DNA of 5,942 nucleotides from Actinomycetes bacterium (lineage in GTDB: Bacteria; Actinomycetota; Actinomycetes; Actinomycetales; Cellulomonadaceae), in NCBI GenBank assembly GCA_023390875.1, contig JAEWCA010000114.1, positions 1-5,942 on the forward strand, in the 5' to 3' direction. A model generated the notes under the pieces. It was not told the DNA's origin, searched no databases, and worked only from the letters and a program-made list of their open reading frames with translations. How positions within the stretch are numbered: the first letter of the stretch is position 1; every line of letters starts with the position of its first letter. A program made the translations under genes and the position numbers. Of the stretch, positions 1-5,942 are shown piece after piece.

Positions 1-2570
1 CACCGGCACCGGCCCCACGCCGGCCGGCGCTGCCGCTGCGCATGATCCGCGGCGTCTGGATGGGCTCGGCCCACCTCGTCGGCGGCGCCGCACGCCACCT
101 CGGGCACGGCGCGCGCGACCTCGACCCGTCGCACCGCCGGGACGGTCTCGCGTTCACGCTGCTGGGCCTTGCGATCGTCATCGCCGCGCGCGAGTGGTGG
201 AACCTGTCCGGCACGGCCGGCACCGCCGTGCACGCGGTCGTCGCCGGGACGTTCGGGCGGGTCGGTGTCGCGGTGCCCGTCGTGCTGCTGGGCCTCGCCG
301 TGCGGCTCATGCGGCACCCCGACAAGGTGCAGGCGAACTCGCGCATCACCATCGGGATCACCGCGATCGCGCTCGCCGTCTGCGGGCTCGTGCACCTCGG
401 CCAGGGGCTGCCCGGCACCGACGACTTCGCGGCGCTGCGCGCGGCGGGCGGCGTGGTCGGCTACCTGGTCGGCACCCCGCTGTCGAGCCTGCTCACCACC
501 GGCGTCGCCGTGGCGCTCCTGCTGCTGCTCGCGTTCTTCGGCGTGCTCGTCGTGACCGCGACCCCCGTGCACCAGATCGTGCCGCGGCTGCGCGGCGTGT
601 ACGACCGGCTCACGGGGAACCACCGCACCGAGCAGGAGACCGAGGACGACGACGCGCCGCTCGTCATCAACGCCGGTCACACCGCGGTCGAGGAGGTCGA
701 GCCGCCCGCCCGCAAGCGGGGGCTGCTCGGCCGTCGCCGTCGGGCCGACGCCGTCGACGACGCCGATCCCACGCGCCTCGAGGCGTACGAGGGCGACGAG
801 GCGTTCGAGCGGGCCGCGCTCGTGGACGCCGCGCGTCGCGCCGAGGACGAGGCGACGGAGCCCGTCGCACCGGTCACGGCGCCGACCGAGGTCGTCCGCC
901 CGCGGCCGTCGAAGGAGCTCGTCGCCCCCGAGCCCACGGGCGTGCCGCGCGGCGAGCAGCCGATGCTCGAGGGCGACGTGCTCTACACGCTGCCGTCCGA
1001 GGACAGCCTCGCGAAGGGTGCGCCGCACAAGGTGCGCTCGGCCGCGAACGACCGCGTCGTCGAGTCGCTCACGACGGTGCTCGACCAGTTCGAGATCGAC
1101 GCCAAGGTCACGGGCTTCACCCGCGGCCCGACGGTCACGCGGTACGAGGTCGAGCTCGGGCCGGCCGTCAAGGTCGAGCGCGTCACCGCGCTCAGCAAGA
1201 ACATCGCGTACGCGGTGGCCAGCGCGGACGTCCGCATCCTGTCGCCGATCCCGGGCAAGTCCGCGATCGGCATCGAGATCCCGAACACGGACCGCGAGAC
1301 CGTCTCGCTCGGCGACGTGCTGCGCTCCAGCGCGGCCAAGCGGACCGAGCACCCGATGGTCATCGGCGTCGGCAAGGACGTCGAGGGCGGGTACGTCACG
1401 GCGAACCTCGCCAAGATGCCGCACCTGCTCGTCGCGGGCGCCCCCGGCGCCGGCAAGTCGAGCTTCGTGAACTCGATGATCGTGTCGATCCTCATGCGGT
1501 CGACGCCCGACGAGGTCCGCATGGTGCTCGTCGACCCCAAGCGCGTCGAGCTCACGATCTACGAGGGCATCCCGCACCTCATCACCCCGATCATCACGAA
1601 CCCGAAGAAGGCCGCCGAGGCCCTCGAGTGGGTGGTCCGGGAGATGGAGGCCCGGTACGACGACCTCGCGATGTTCGGGTTCAAGCACGTCGACGACTTC
1701 AACGTCGCCGTGCGGGCCGGCAAGGTGAAGCCGCTGCCCGGGTCGGAGCGCAAGATCGCGACCTACCCGTATCTCCTTGTGATCGTCGACGAGCTTGCCG
1801 ATCTGATGATGGTGGCCCCCCGGGACGTCGAGGCGTCGATCCAGCGCATCACCCAGCTCGCGCGCGCCGCGGGCATCCACCTCGTGCTCGCGACGCAGCG
1901 GCCCTCGGTCGACGTCGTGACCGGTCTCATCAAGGCGAACGTGCCGTCGCGTCTCGCGTTCGCGACGAGCTCGCTCACCGACTCGCGCGTCGTCCTCGAC
2001 CAGCCGGGCGCCGAGAAGCTCATCGGGCAGGGTGACGCGCTGTTCCTGCCGATGGGTGCCGCCAAGCCGATGCGCACGCAGGGTGCGTGGGTGTCGGAGT
2101 CCGAGATCCACGCGGTCGTCGAGCACGTCAAGAAGCAGCTCAAGCCCGTCTACCGCCAGGATGTCGCCGCCGCACCCGCCAAGAAGCAGGTGGACGAGGA
2201 CATCGGCGACGACCTCGACCTGCTGCTGCAGGCCGCCGAGCTGGTCGTGACGACGCAGTTCGGCTCGACGTCGATGCTGCAGCGCAAGCTGCGGGTCGGG
2301 TTCGCGAAGGCCGGGCGGCTCATGGACCTGCTCGAGTCGCGCGAGATCGTCGGCCCGTCGGAGGGGTCGAAGGCGCGCGAGGTGCTCGTGCAGCCCGACG
2401 ACCTGCCGGCGACGCTCGCGATGCTGCGCGGCGACCAGGGGAGCGCAGGCGCGGAGGACCGGTACGCCGCCGACGACGGCGCCATGCCGGGCGACCCGCC
2501 CGTCGCGACCGACTACTTCGACGACGCGGAGGAGGACGACGCCGGACGCTGGTCCGGCGGCGCTCGGTGA
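1..2570 (+). CDS. ftsK: FtsK/SpoIIIE-family DNA translocase, 5'-partial
   Basis: Membrane-anchored, ATP-driven motor that pumps double-stranded DNA at the division septum during chromosome segregation. Residues are counted from the ATG at 42. The frame is open from base 3 through a Pro/Ala/Arg-rich stretch, with no stop and no Shine-Dalgarno before 42, so the true start is probably upstream of the window. Hydrophobic segments lie near 35-50, 62-89, 102-120, 135-150 and 153-172, fitting the four-helix FtsK anchor. A charged, low-complexity linker follows (about 190-305), then the alpha domain (from about 314) and the RecA-like beta domain. Walker A is GAPGAGKS (466-473) and Walker B is VDELADLMM (582-590, D583/E584); the family motif [12 protein letters not shown] follows. 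A winged-helix gamma domain (about 720-786), which in the family reads oriented DNA motifs, precedes a 45-50 residue acidic tail. All motor parts are intact. The stop TGA overlaps the next gene's GTG. Cellular SpoIIIE-like or conjugative paralogs are less likely given the membrane domain plus gamma domain. Confidence 0.96.
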   Translation, partial: PAPAPRRPALPLRMIRGVWMGSAHLVGGAARHLGHGARDLDPSHRRDGLAFTLLGLAIVIAAREWWNLSGTAGTAVHAVVAGTFGRVGVAVPVVLLGLAVRLMRHPDKVQANSRITIGITAIALAVCGLVHLGQGLPGTDDFAALRAAGGVVGYLVGTPLSSLLTTGVAVALLLLLAFFGVLVVTATPVHQIVPRLRGVYDRLTGNHRTEQETEDDDAPLVINAGHTAVEEVEPPARKRGLLGRRRRADAVDDADPTRLEAYEGDEAFERAALVDAARRAEDEATEPVAPVTAPTEVVRPRPSKELVAPEPTGVPRGEQPMLEGDVLYTLPSEDSLAKGAPHKVRSAANDRVVESLTTVLDQFEIDAKVTGFTRGPTVTRYEVELGPAVKVERVTALSKNIAYAVASADVRILSPIPGKSAIGIEIPNTDRETVSLGDVLRSSAAKRTEHPMVIGVGKDVEGGYVTANLAKMPHLLVAGAPGAGKSSFVNSMIVSILMRSTPDEVRMVLVDPKRVELTIYEGIPHLITPIITNPKKAAEALEWVVREMEARYDDLAMFGFKHVDDFNVAVRAGKVKPLPGSERKIATYPYLLVIVDELADLMMVAPRDVEASIQRITQLARAAGIHLVLATQRPSVDVVTGLIKANVPSRLAFATSSLTDSRVVLDQPGAEKLIGQGDALFLPMGAAKPMRTQGAWVSESEIHAVVEHVKKQLKPVYRQDVAAAPAKKQVDEDIGDDLDLLLQAAELVVTTQFGSTSMLQRKLRVGFAKAGRLMDLLESREIVGPSEGSKAREVLVQPDDLPATLAMLRGDQGSAGAEDRYAADDGAMPGDPPVATDYFDDAEEDDAGRWSGGAR
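2528..2570 (+). promoter_or_regulatory. Possible hairpin-bridged ribosome binding site at the ftsK / c-di-GMP gene junction
   Basis: GGAGGAGG (2528-2535) is a strong Shine-Dalgarno match but ends 31 bases before the GTG start at 2567, too far for normal use. Between them is a perfect 7-bp inverted repeat, CGCCGGA (2540-2546) and TCCGGCG (2553-2559), with a 6-base loop. If folded, it would leave about 11 unpaired bases between the purine tract and the GTG, near a workable spacing. The GTG overlaps the upstream stop as GTGA, so reinitiation by ribosomes finishing ftsK is an alternative or additional mechanism. The purine tract also encodes Glu-Glu in the FtsK acidic tail, so it may be coincidental. 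The repeat is seen directly; its function is inferred. Confidence 0.35.
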
Positions 2571-4762
2571 TCGCAGCCGCCGCCGCGCCGCTGGGTGTGG
2601 TCAGTCTCGTCATCGCGGTCGTCGCCGTCGTCGCCCTCGTCACGGTGCTCGTCCTGCTCGGACGCCAGCGCGCGCAGGTGCGCAAGGCCAACGAGCTGCT
2701 CGACCTCTCGCGCGAGCTGCGGCACCGCTACGACGCGCTGCAGTCGGTCACGAAGGAGGGCGTGCTCGTCCAGTCGCTCGGCGGCCAGGTGCTCGACATG
2801 TCCGAGCGCGCCGCCGCGATCCTCGGGGTCGACGCGTCGACGTCGGTCGGTCTGCGGGTGGCGAACCTGCCGATCGTGCTGCTCAACGAGCAGGGGCTCG
2901 CGATGAACCCCTCGGCGGTGCTGGGGAACGGTCGGGTCAACCCGCCCGGCCACGCGCACGAACCCGAGCTGATCGGGGTCGCGCTGCCCGGCACCGTGGG
3001 CACGCCGCCACGCATGGTCCAGGTGTCGAGCCAGCTCGTCCCCGGCGCCGACGGCGAGTCCGCGGCCGTCCTCACCACGCTCGTCGACGTGACCGGGCGG
3101 CGCGAGGTCGAGGCGGCGCTGACGCGGTCCGAGATGCAGTTCCGGGTCGCGATGGAGAACGCGCCGATCGGCATGGCCCTCGTCGACCTGGACTGGCGGA
3201 TCGTCGAGGCGAACGCGGCGTTCGCTGAGCTGCTCGGCACGAGCGTCGGGGCGCTGCGCGGCTACCTCATGGAGGACCTCTCGACGCCCGAGGAGCGGGC
3301 CGCGGAACGCCTCGAGGTCGACAAGCTGCTCGGCGGCGGGCAGCACCGGTTCTCGCTCGAGAAGCGTTACCAGCGGGCCGACGACCACCTCGTGTGGGTC
3401 GTGCTCGACACCGCGCTCGTCCGGACACCCGCGGGCGACCCCGACCACTTCGTCGTGCAGGTCCGCGACTCGACCGAGTCGCGCCTGCAGGCCGAGATGC
3501 TCACCCACCGCGCGATGCACGACCCGCTCACCGGGCTCGCGAACCGGACGCTGCTGCAGGAGGTCCTGCAGTCCGTGCTCGAGCAGCCCGGTGTCGTGGA
3601 CCGCGTCGCGGTGCTCGCGTGCGACCTCGACGGCTTCAAGGAGATCAACGACCGGTACGGGCACGCGTCGGGCGACGAGGTGCTCGTGCACGTCGCCGGC
3701 GTGCTGCGTGCCGCGACGGGGCGCCGCGGCACGGTGTCCCGCCTGGGCGGCGACGAGTTCGTCGTCGTCGTGCAGGACCCGGACGGGCCGCGGGCCGTGT
3801 TCGAGGTCGCGACGGCCATCCACGCGGCGCTGCACGAGCCCGTCCGCGTGGCCCGACGGCGGCTGACCGTGGCCGCGAGCATCGGCATCGCGCTCGCGAC
3901 GCCCGACCTCGTCGAGGGCGGCGCCCCGTCGCTGCTCGCCGCCGCCGACGCCGCGCTGTACCGCGCCAAGGCCGCCGGGCGCAGCCGCACCGAGGTGTAC
4001 GAGGCGTCGATGGAGCAGGCCACGACCGCGGGCGTGCACCGCGAGCTGCTCACCGCGATCGAGCACGACCAGCTCGTGGTGCACTACCAGCCGATCGTCG
4101 ACCTCACGGACCAGCAGGTCGTCGGCTACGAGGCGCTCGTCCGCTGGCAGCACCCGCACCGCGGCCTCCTGCTGCCGGGCGCGTTCCTGTCGTCGATCCA
4201 GGAGGCCGGCCTGTCGGTGCCGCTCGGCCAGCTCGTGGCGACGCAGGTCGTCGACTTCGTCGCGCACACGAGCGACCAGTCGCGCTGGGTGTCGGTCAAC
4301 GTGTCCGCGGACCAGCTCGGCGACGGCGAGTTCGCGACGACGCTGCTCGCGGAGATCTCCCGCCACCGCGTGGCACCCGGACGCATCGTGGTCGAGCTCA
4401 CCGAGTCGTCGCTCGTCGCGTCGGGCACCCGCATCCGGCACGAGCTCACGCAGCTCTCCGCGGCCGGCGTGCCGATCCTGCTCGACGACTTCGGCACCGG
4501 GGTGTCCCCGCTGTCGTACCTGCGCGACCTGCCCGTCGCCGGCGTCAAGCTGGACATGTCGTTCACGTCCGGCATCCCAGAGGACCCCACCGCGGGGCGG
4601 GTCGCCCGTGCGCTCGGCGCGCTCGCCCGCGAGCTCGCGATGGTCACGATCGCCGAGGGCATCGAGAACGACCAGCAGGCCGACTACCTGCACCGCAGCG
4701 GGTGGCGCTACGGGCAGGGGTGGCTGTTCGGCGGTGCGCAGCCGCCCGACTCGATCCCCTGA
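2567..4762 (+). CDS. Membrane-anchored PAS-PAS-GGDEF-EAL cyclic di-GMP synthase/phosphodiesterase
   Basis: Predicted to make c-di-GMP from two GTP (GGDEF) and hydrolyse it to pGpG (EAL) at the inner face of the membrane. The GTG at 2567 gives 731 residues. It was chosen because it overlaps the ftsK stop and keeps the whole N-terminal membrane segment (about 9-32); a GTG at 2597 would cut into that helix. A charged helix (33-60) leads to PAS-like domains at about 60-180 and 188-305. The GGDEF domain (about 309-478) has HDPLTGL (318-324), DLDGFK (353-358), YGHASGD (364-370) and canonical GGDEF (394-398). The inhibitory RxxD site expected at 385-388 is absent (GRRG). The EAL domain (about 492-725) keeps all the usual metal and catalytic residues: E522 of EAL, N578, E610, D640/D641, K661, E697 and Q717. 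Both halves therefore look competent. The nearest described architecture is the PAS-GGDEF-EAL type seen in Streptomyces RmdA. Ligands of the PAS domains cannot be read from sequence. The gene is probably co-transcribed and coupled with ftsK. Confidence 0.95.
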   Translation: MIAAAAAPLGVVSLVIAVVAVVALVTVLVLLGRQRAQVRKANELLDLSRELRHRYDALQSVTKEGVLVQSLGGQVLDMSERAAAILGVDASTSVGLRVANLPIVLLNEQGLAMNPSAVLGNGRVNPPGHAHEPELIGVALPGTVGTPPRMVQVSSQLVPGADGESAAVLTTLVDVTGRREVEAALTRSEMQFRVAMENAPIGMALVDLDWRIVEANAAFAELLGTSVGALRGYLMEDLSTPEERAAERLEVDKLLGGGQHRFSLEKRYQRADDHLVWVVLDTALVRTPAGDPDHFVVQVRDSTESRLQAEMLTHRAMHDPLTGLANRTLLQEVLQSVLEQPGVVDRVAVLACDLDGFKEINDRYGHASGDEVLVHVAGVLRAATGRRGTVSRLGGDEFVVVVQDPDGPRAVFEVATAIHAALHEPVRVARRRLTVAASIGIALATPDLVEGGAPSLLAAADAALYRAKAAGRSRTEVYEASMEQATTAGVHRELLTAIEHDQLVVHYQPIVDLTDQQVVGYEALVRWQHPHRGLLLPGAFLSSIQEAGLSVPLGQLVATQVVDFVAHTSDQSRWVSVNVSADQLGDGEFATTLLAEISRHRVAPGRIVVELTESSLVASGTRIRHELTQLSAAGVPILLDDFGTGVSPLSYLRDLPVAGVKLDMSFTSGIPEDPTAGRVARALGALARELAMVTIAEGIENDQQADYLHRSGWRYGQGWLFGGAQPPDSIP

Positions 4763-4784
4763 CGTCGCAGCGTGCTCAGGGGGT
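4754..4784. terminator. Stem-loop containing both convergent stop codons; possible bidirectional terminator
   Basis: CCCCTGA (4756-4762) and TCAGGGG (4776-4782) are perfect reverse complements around a 13-base loop. The stem extends outward by a T-G wobble (4755/4783) and an A-T pair (4754/4784). The plus-strand stop TGA (4760-4762) and the minus-strand stop (TCA at 4776-4778) pair with each other in the stem. The structure occupies the whole gap between the two convergent genes and reads alike from either side. No T tract follows on either strand, so it is not a textbook intrinsic terminator; actinobacteria are reported to use tract-less hairpins as well. The pairing is seen; the termination role is inferred. 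Confidence 0.5.
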
Positions 4785-5942
4785 GCGCGGCACCACGACG
4801 GGCGGCGGACCGGTGGGGGTCACCGGCGTGGACCGCTCCGTCGCCTGAGCCCCGGCCGCGGCGCGCACCCGAGCCAGACGGTCCGCGACCTGTGCCACGG
4901 GCAGCGTGGCCGTGCCGCCCGCGATGTCGGCGAGCGCGTGCACCTGGTGGCCGCCCTTGCGGTCGACCGTCACGGGTGTCCACTCGACACCGGTGACGCG
5001 CACCGGACCGGCGGGCGACCCCCGCCCGGCGACGGCGCCGGTCGCGACCACGTGCGCCGTCAGCAGCAGCCCCGACGCGGTGTCCGGCGAGCAGCACGCG
5101 CCGTCCTGGTTCGACAGCAGGTTGCCGAGGCCGTACGCGACCCACATGCCCTCGCCGCGCGGCCCGCCCGAGAGCCGGACCACGGGCTGCGGCACGTGCG
5201 CGTGGTGCCCGATGACGAGGTCGACGACCCCGGAGTCGGCGAGCGCCTGGTCGATCGCGACCTGCTCGGGCGTCGGGTCCGTCCGGTACTCGACGCAGCA
5301 GTGGATGCTCGCGACGACGACGTCGGCACCGGCCGCGCGGGCGGCCGTCGCCTGCGCGACGAGCGCCGGCACGTCGATGCGGTCGACCGACCACGGCTTG
5401 TCGCCGTCCACGGGCATGCCGTTCGTGCCGTACGTCGCGGACAGGTGCGCGACGGTGACCGTGCGGCCCGAGCGCTCGAGCCGGTAGAGCTGGGGCTGCG
5501 CCTGCTCGGCGGCGGTGCGTGCGGTGCCGACGTGGCCGAGGCCCGCGGCGTCGAGCGCGTCGAGCGTCGCCGTGAGACCGGCGAAACCCCGGTCGACCGC
5601 GTGGTTCGACGCCGTCGAGCAGCCGTCCCAGCCCTGCGCCGCGAGGCCCGCCGCGATCTGCGACGGGATGCCGAACACGGGGAAGCCGCTGGGGCGCGAC
5701 CCGGCGGGGGCGACCGGCACCTCGAGGTGGCACAGCGCGAGGTCCGCCGGCCGCACCCACCGGTCGAGCGGGGCCAGCAACGGTCCGAAGTCGTACCCGT
5801 CGGGCGTGCGGGCGGACCCGACGACGGGCAGGTGGGGCAGCACGTCGCCCGCGGCGACGATGGTGAGCTCGGCGTCCGGGACGGGCGTCGGCGTCGGCGT
5901 CGGAGCCGGTGCGGTCGACGCAGCCGGCGTCGACGCGGGAGG
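4776..5942 (-). CDS. CapA-family (PGA_cap) metallophosphoesterase-like protein, 5'-partial
   Basis: Member of the family named after CapA of Bacillus poly-gamma-glutamate capsule synthesis, which has a calcineurin-like metallophosphoesterase fold. Many members outside capsule loci have no proven substrate. The frame is open to the right edge, giving 388 residues in the window (counted from 5942), with no start signal inside except an internal GTG at 5841-5843. That GTG falls within the first conserved motif and cannot be the start. Residues 1-24 are a Pro/Thr/Ala linker, typical of the region after a signal peptide or lipobox, so export is likely. Family motifs follow in order: AAGDV (30-34), LE with E74, SNHAVDRG (112-119), TYGTNG (170-175), HCCVEY (214-219), IGHHAHVPQP (244-253) and YGLGNLLSNQ (270-279). 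A Pro-rich tail ends the protein. Six cysteines sit near the motifs, including CC at 215-216 and 283-284. No capsule synthase genes (CapB/CapC) are in view, so a capsule role is not supported here. It converges on the c-di-GMP gene and is probably an independent transcription unit. Confidence 0.92.
   Translation of the reverse strand, partial: PPASTPAASTAPAPTPTPTPVPDAELTIVAAGDVLPHLPVVGSARTPDGYDFGPLLAPLDRWVRPADLALCHLEVPVAPAGSRPSGFPVFGIPSQIAAGLAAQGWDGCSTASNHAVDRGFAGLTATLDALDAAGLGHVGTARTAAEQAQPQLYRLERSGRTVTVAHLSATYGTNGMPVDGDKPWSVDRIDVPALVAQATAARAAGADVVVASIHCCVEYRTDPTPEQVAIDQALADSGVVDLVIGHHAHVPQPVVRLSGGPRGEGMWVAYGLGNLLSNQDGACCSPDTASGLLLTAHVVATGAVAGRGSPAGPVRVTGVEWTPVTVDRKGGHQVHALADIAGGTATLPVAQVADRLARVRAAAGAQATERSTPVTPTGPPPVVVPRTP
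5884..5901 (-). repeat. Three tandem GGCGTC hexamers encoding a Thr-Pro linker
   Basis: Three perfect copies of GGCGTC on the plus strand encode alternating Thr and Pro on the minus strand, inside the linker before the CapA-like domain. Such short repeats often vary in copy number between strains and set the length of an extracellular spacer. The copies are seen directly; variability is inference. Confidence 0.55.

Noticed and set aside
42..44. ATG at 42 as the true start of ftsK
   Set aside because: There is no Shine-Dalgarno in the preceding bases and the same frame is open to the window edge with a Pro/Ala/Arg-rich composition typical of FtsK N-terminal tails.
194..2035. A 613-codon open frame on the plus strand inside ftsK
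   Set aside because: It is an Arg/Ala-rich out-of-frame shadow of ftsK with no domain character.
2513..4693. A 726-codon open frame on the minus strand opposite the c-di-GMP gene
   Set aside because: Its product is low-complexity and rich in Arg, Asp, Glu, His and Val with no recognisable domain, and it lies wholly antisense to a gene with clear motifs. Long antisense frames are expected when third positions are nearly all G/C.
2025..4719. Two exact GGGCAGGG sequences (2025-2032 and 4712-4719), matching the E. coli FtsK-orienting KOPS consensus GGGNAGGG, both on the plus strand
   Set aside because: At this GC content a few matches per 6 kb are expected by chance, both encode Gly-Gln-Gly in conserved protein motifs, and the orienting motif of actinobacterial FtsK need not match that of E. 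coli. Genome-wide strand bias would be needed.
3394..4848. A 484-codon plus-strand frame overlapping the GGDEF-EAL gene and running past its stop
   Set aside because: It is Arg/Ala/Pro-rich shadow translation; the real frame carries every GGDEF and EAL motif.
4708..5760. A 350-codon minus-strand frame overlapping the CapA-like gene
   Set aside because: It is the shifted frame of the CapA-like gene with Arg/Gly-rich nonsense composition; the motifs lie in the other frame.

Overview
The window comes from a very GC-rich genome (roughly three quarters G+C, third codon positions almost all G or C). The protein families and the style of the FtsK point to a high-GC actinobacterium, plausibly a Cellulomonas-like member of the Micrococcales. 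That placement is inference from composition and protein character, not from a database match. There are no RNA genes, insertion sequences, CRISPR arrays or phage genes, and the DNA is almost fully coding.

Layout: (1) from the left edge to 2570 on the plus strand is most of an FtsK/SpoIIIE-type DNA translocase, whose reading frame is open to the left edge, so its true N-terminus lies outside. (2) From 2567 to 4762 on the plus strand is a 731-residue membrane-anchored PAS-PAS-GGDEF-EAL protein, predicted to make and break cyclic di-GMP. Its GTG start overlaps the ftsK stop by 4 bases (GTGA), so the two genes look translationally coupled. (3) From 4776 to the right edge on the minus strand is a CapA-family protein (poly-gamma-glutamate synthesis protein type, metallophosphoesterase-like fold). 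Its N-terminus lies beyond the right edge, and a Pro/Thr/Ala linker before the catalytic domain suggests export.

Genes 2 and 3 converge with only 13 bases between their stop codons. Both stop codons lie in the two arms of one inverted repeat, which may act as a shared bidirectional transcription terminator.

The most interesting points are the coupling of a chromosome-segregation motor to a c-di-GMP turnover enzyme, and a possible hairpin-bridged ribosome binding site at their junction: GGAGGAGG, then a 7-bp GC-rich hairpin, then the GTG start. The compact stop-codon stem-loop at the convergent end also merits a look. The families themselves are well known; no wholly new system can be claimed from this sequence.
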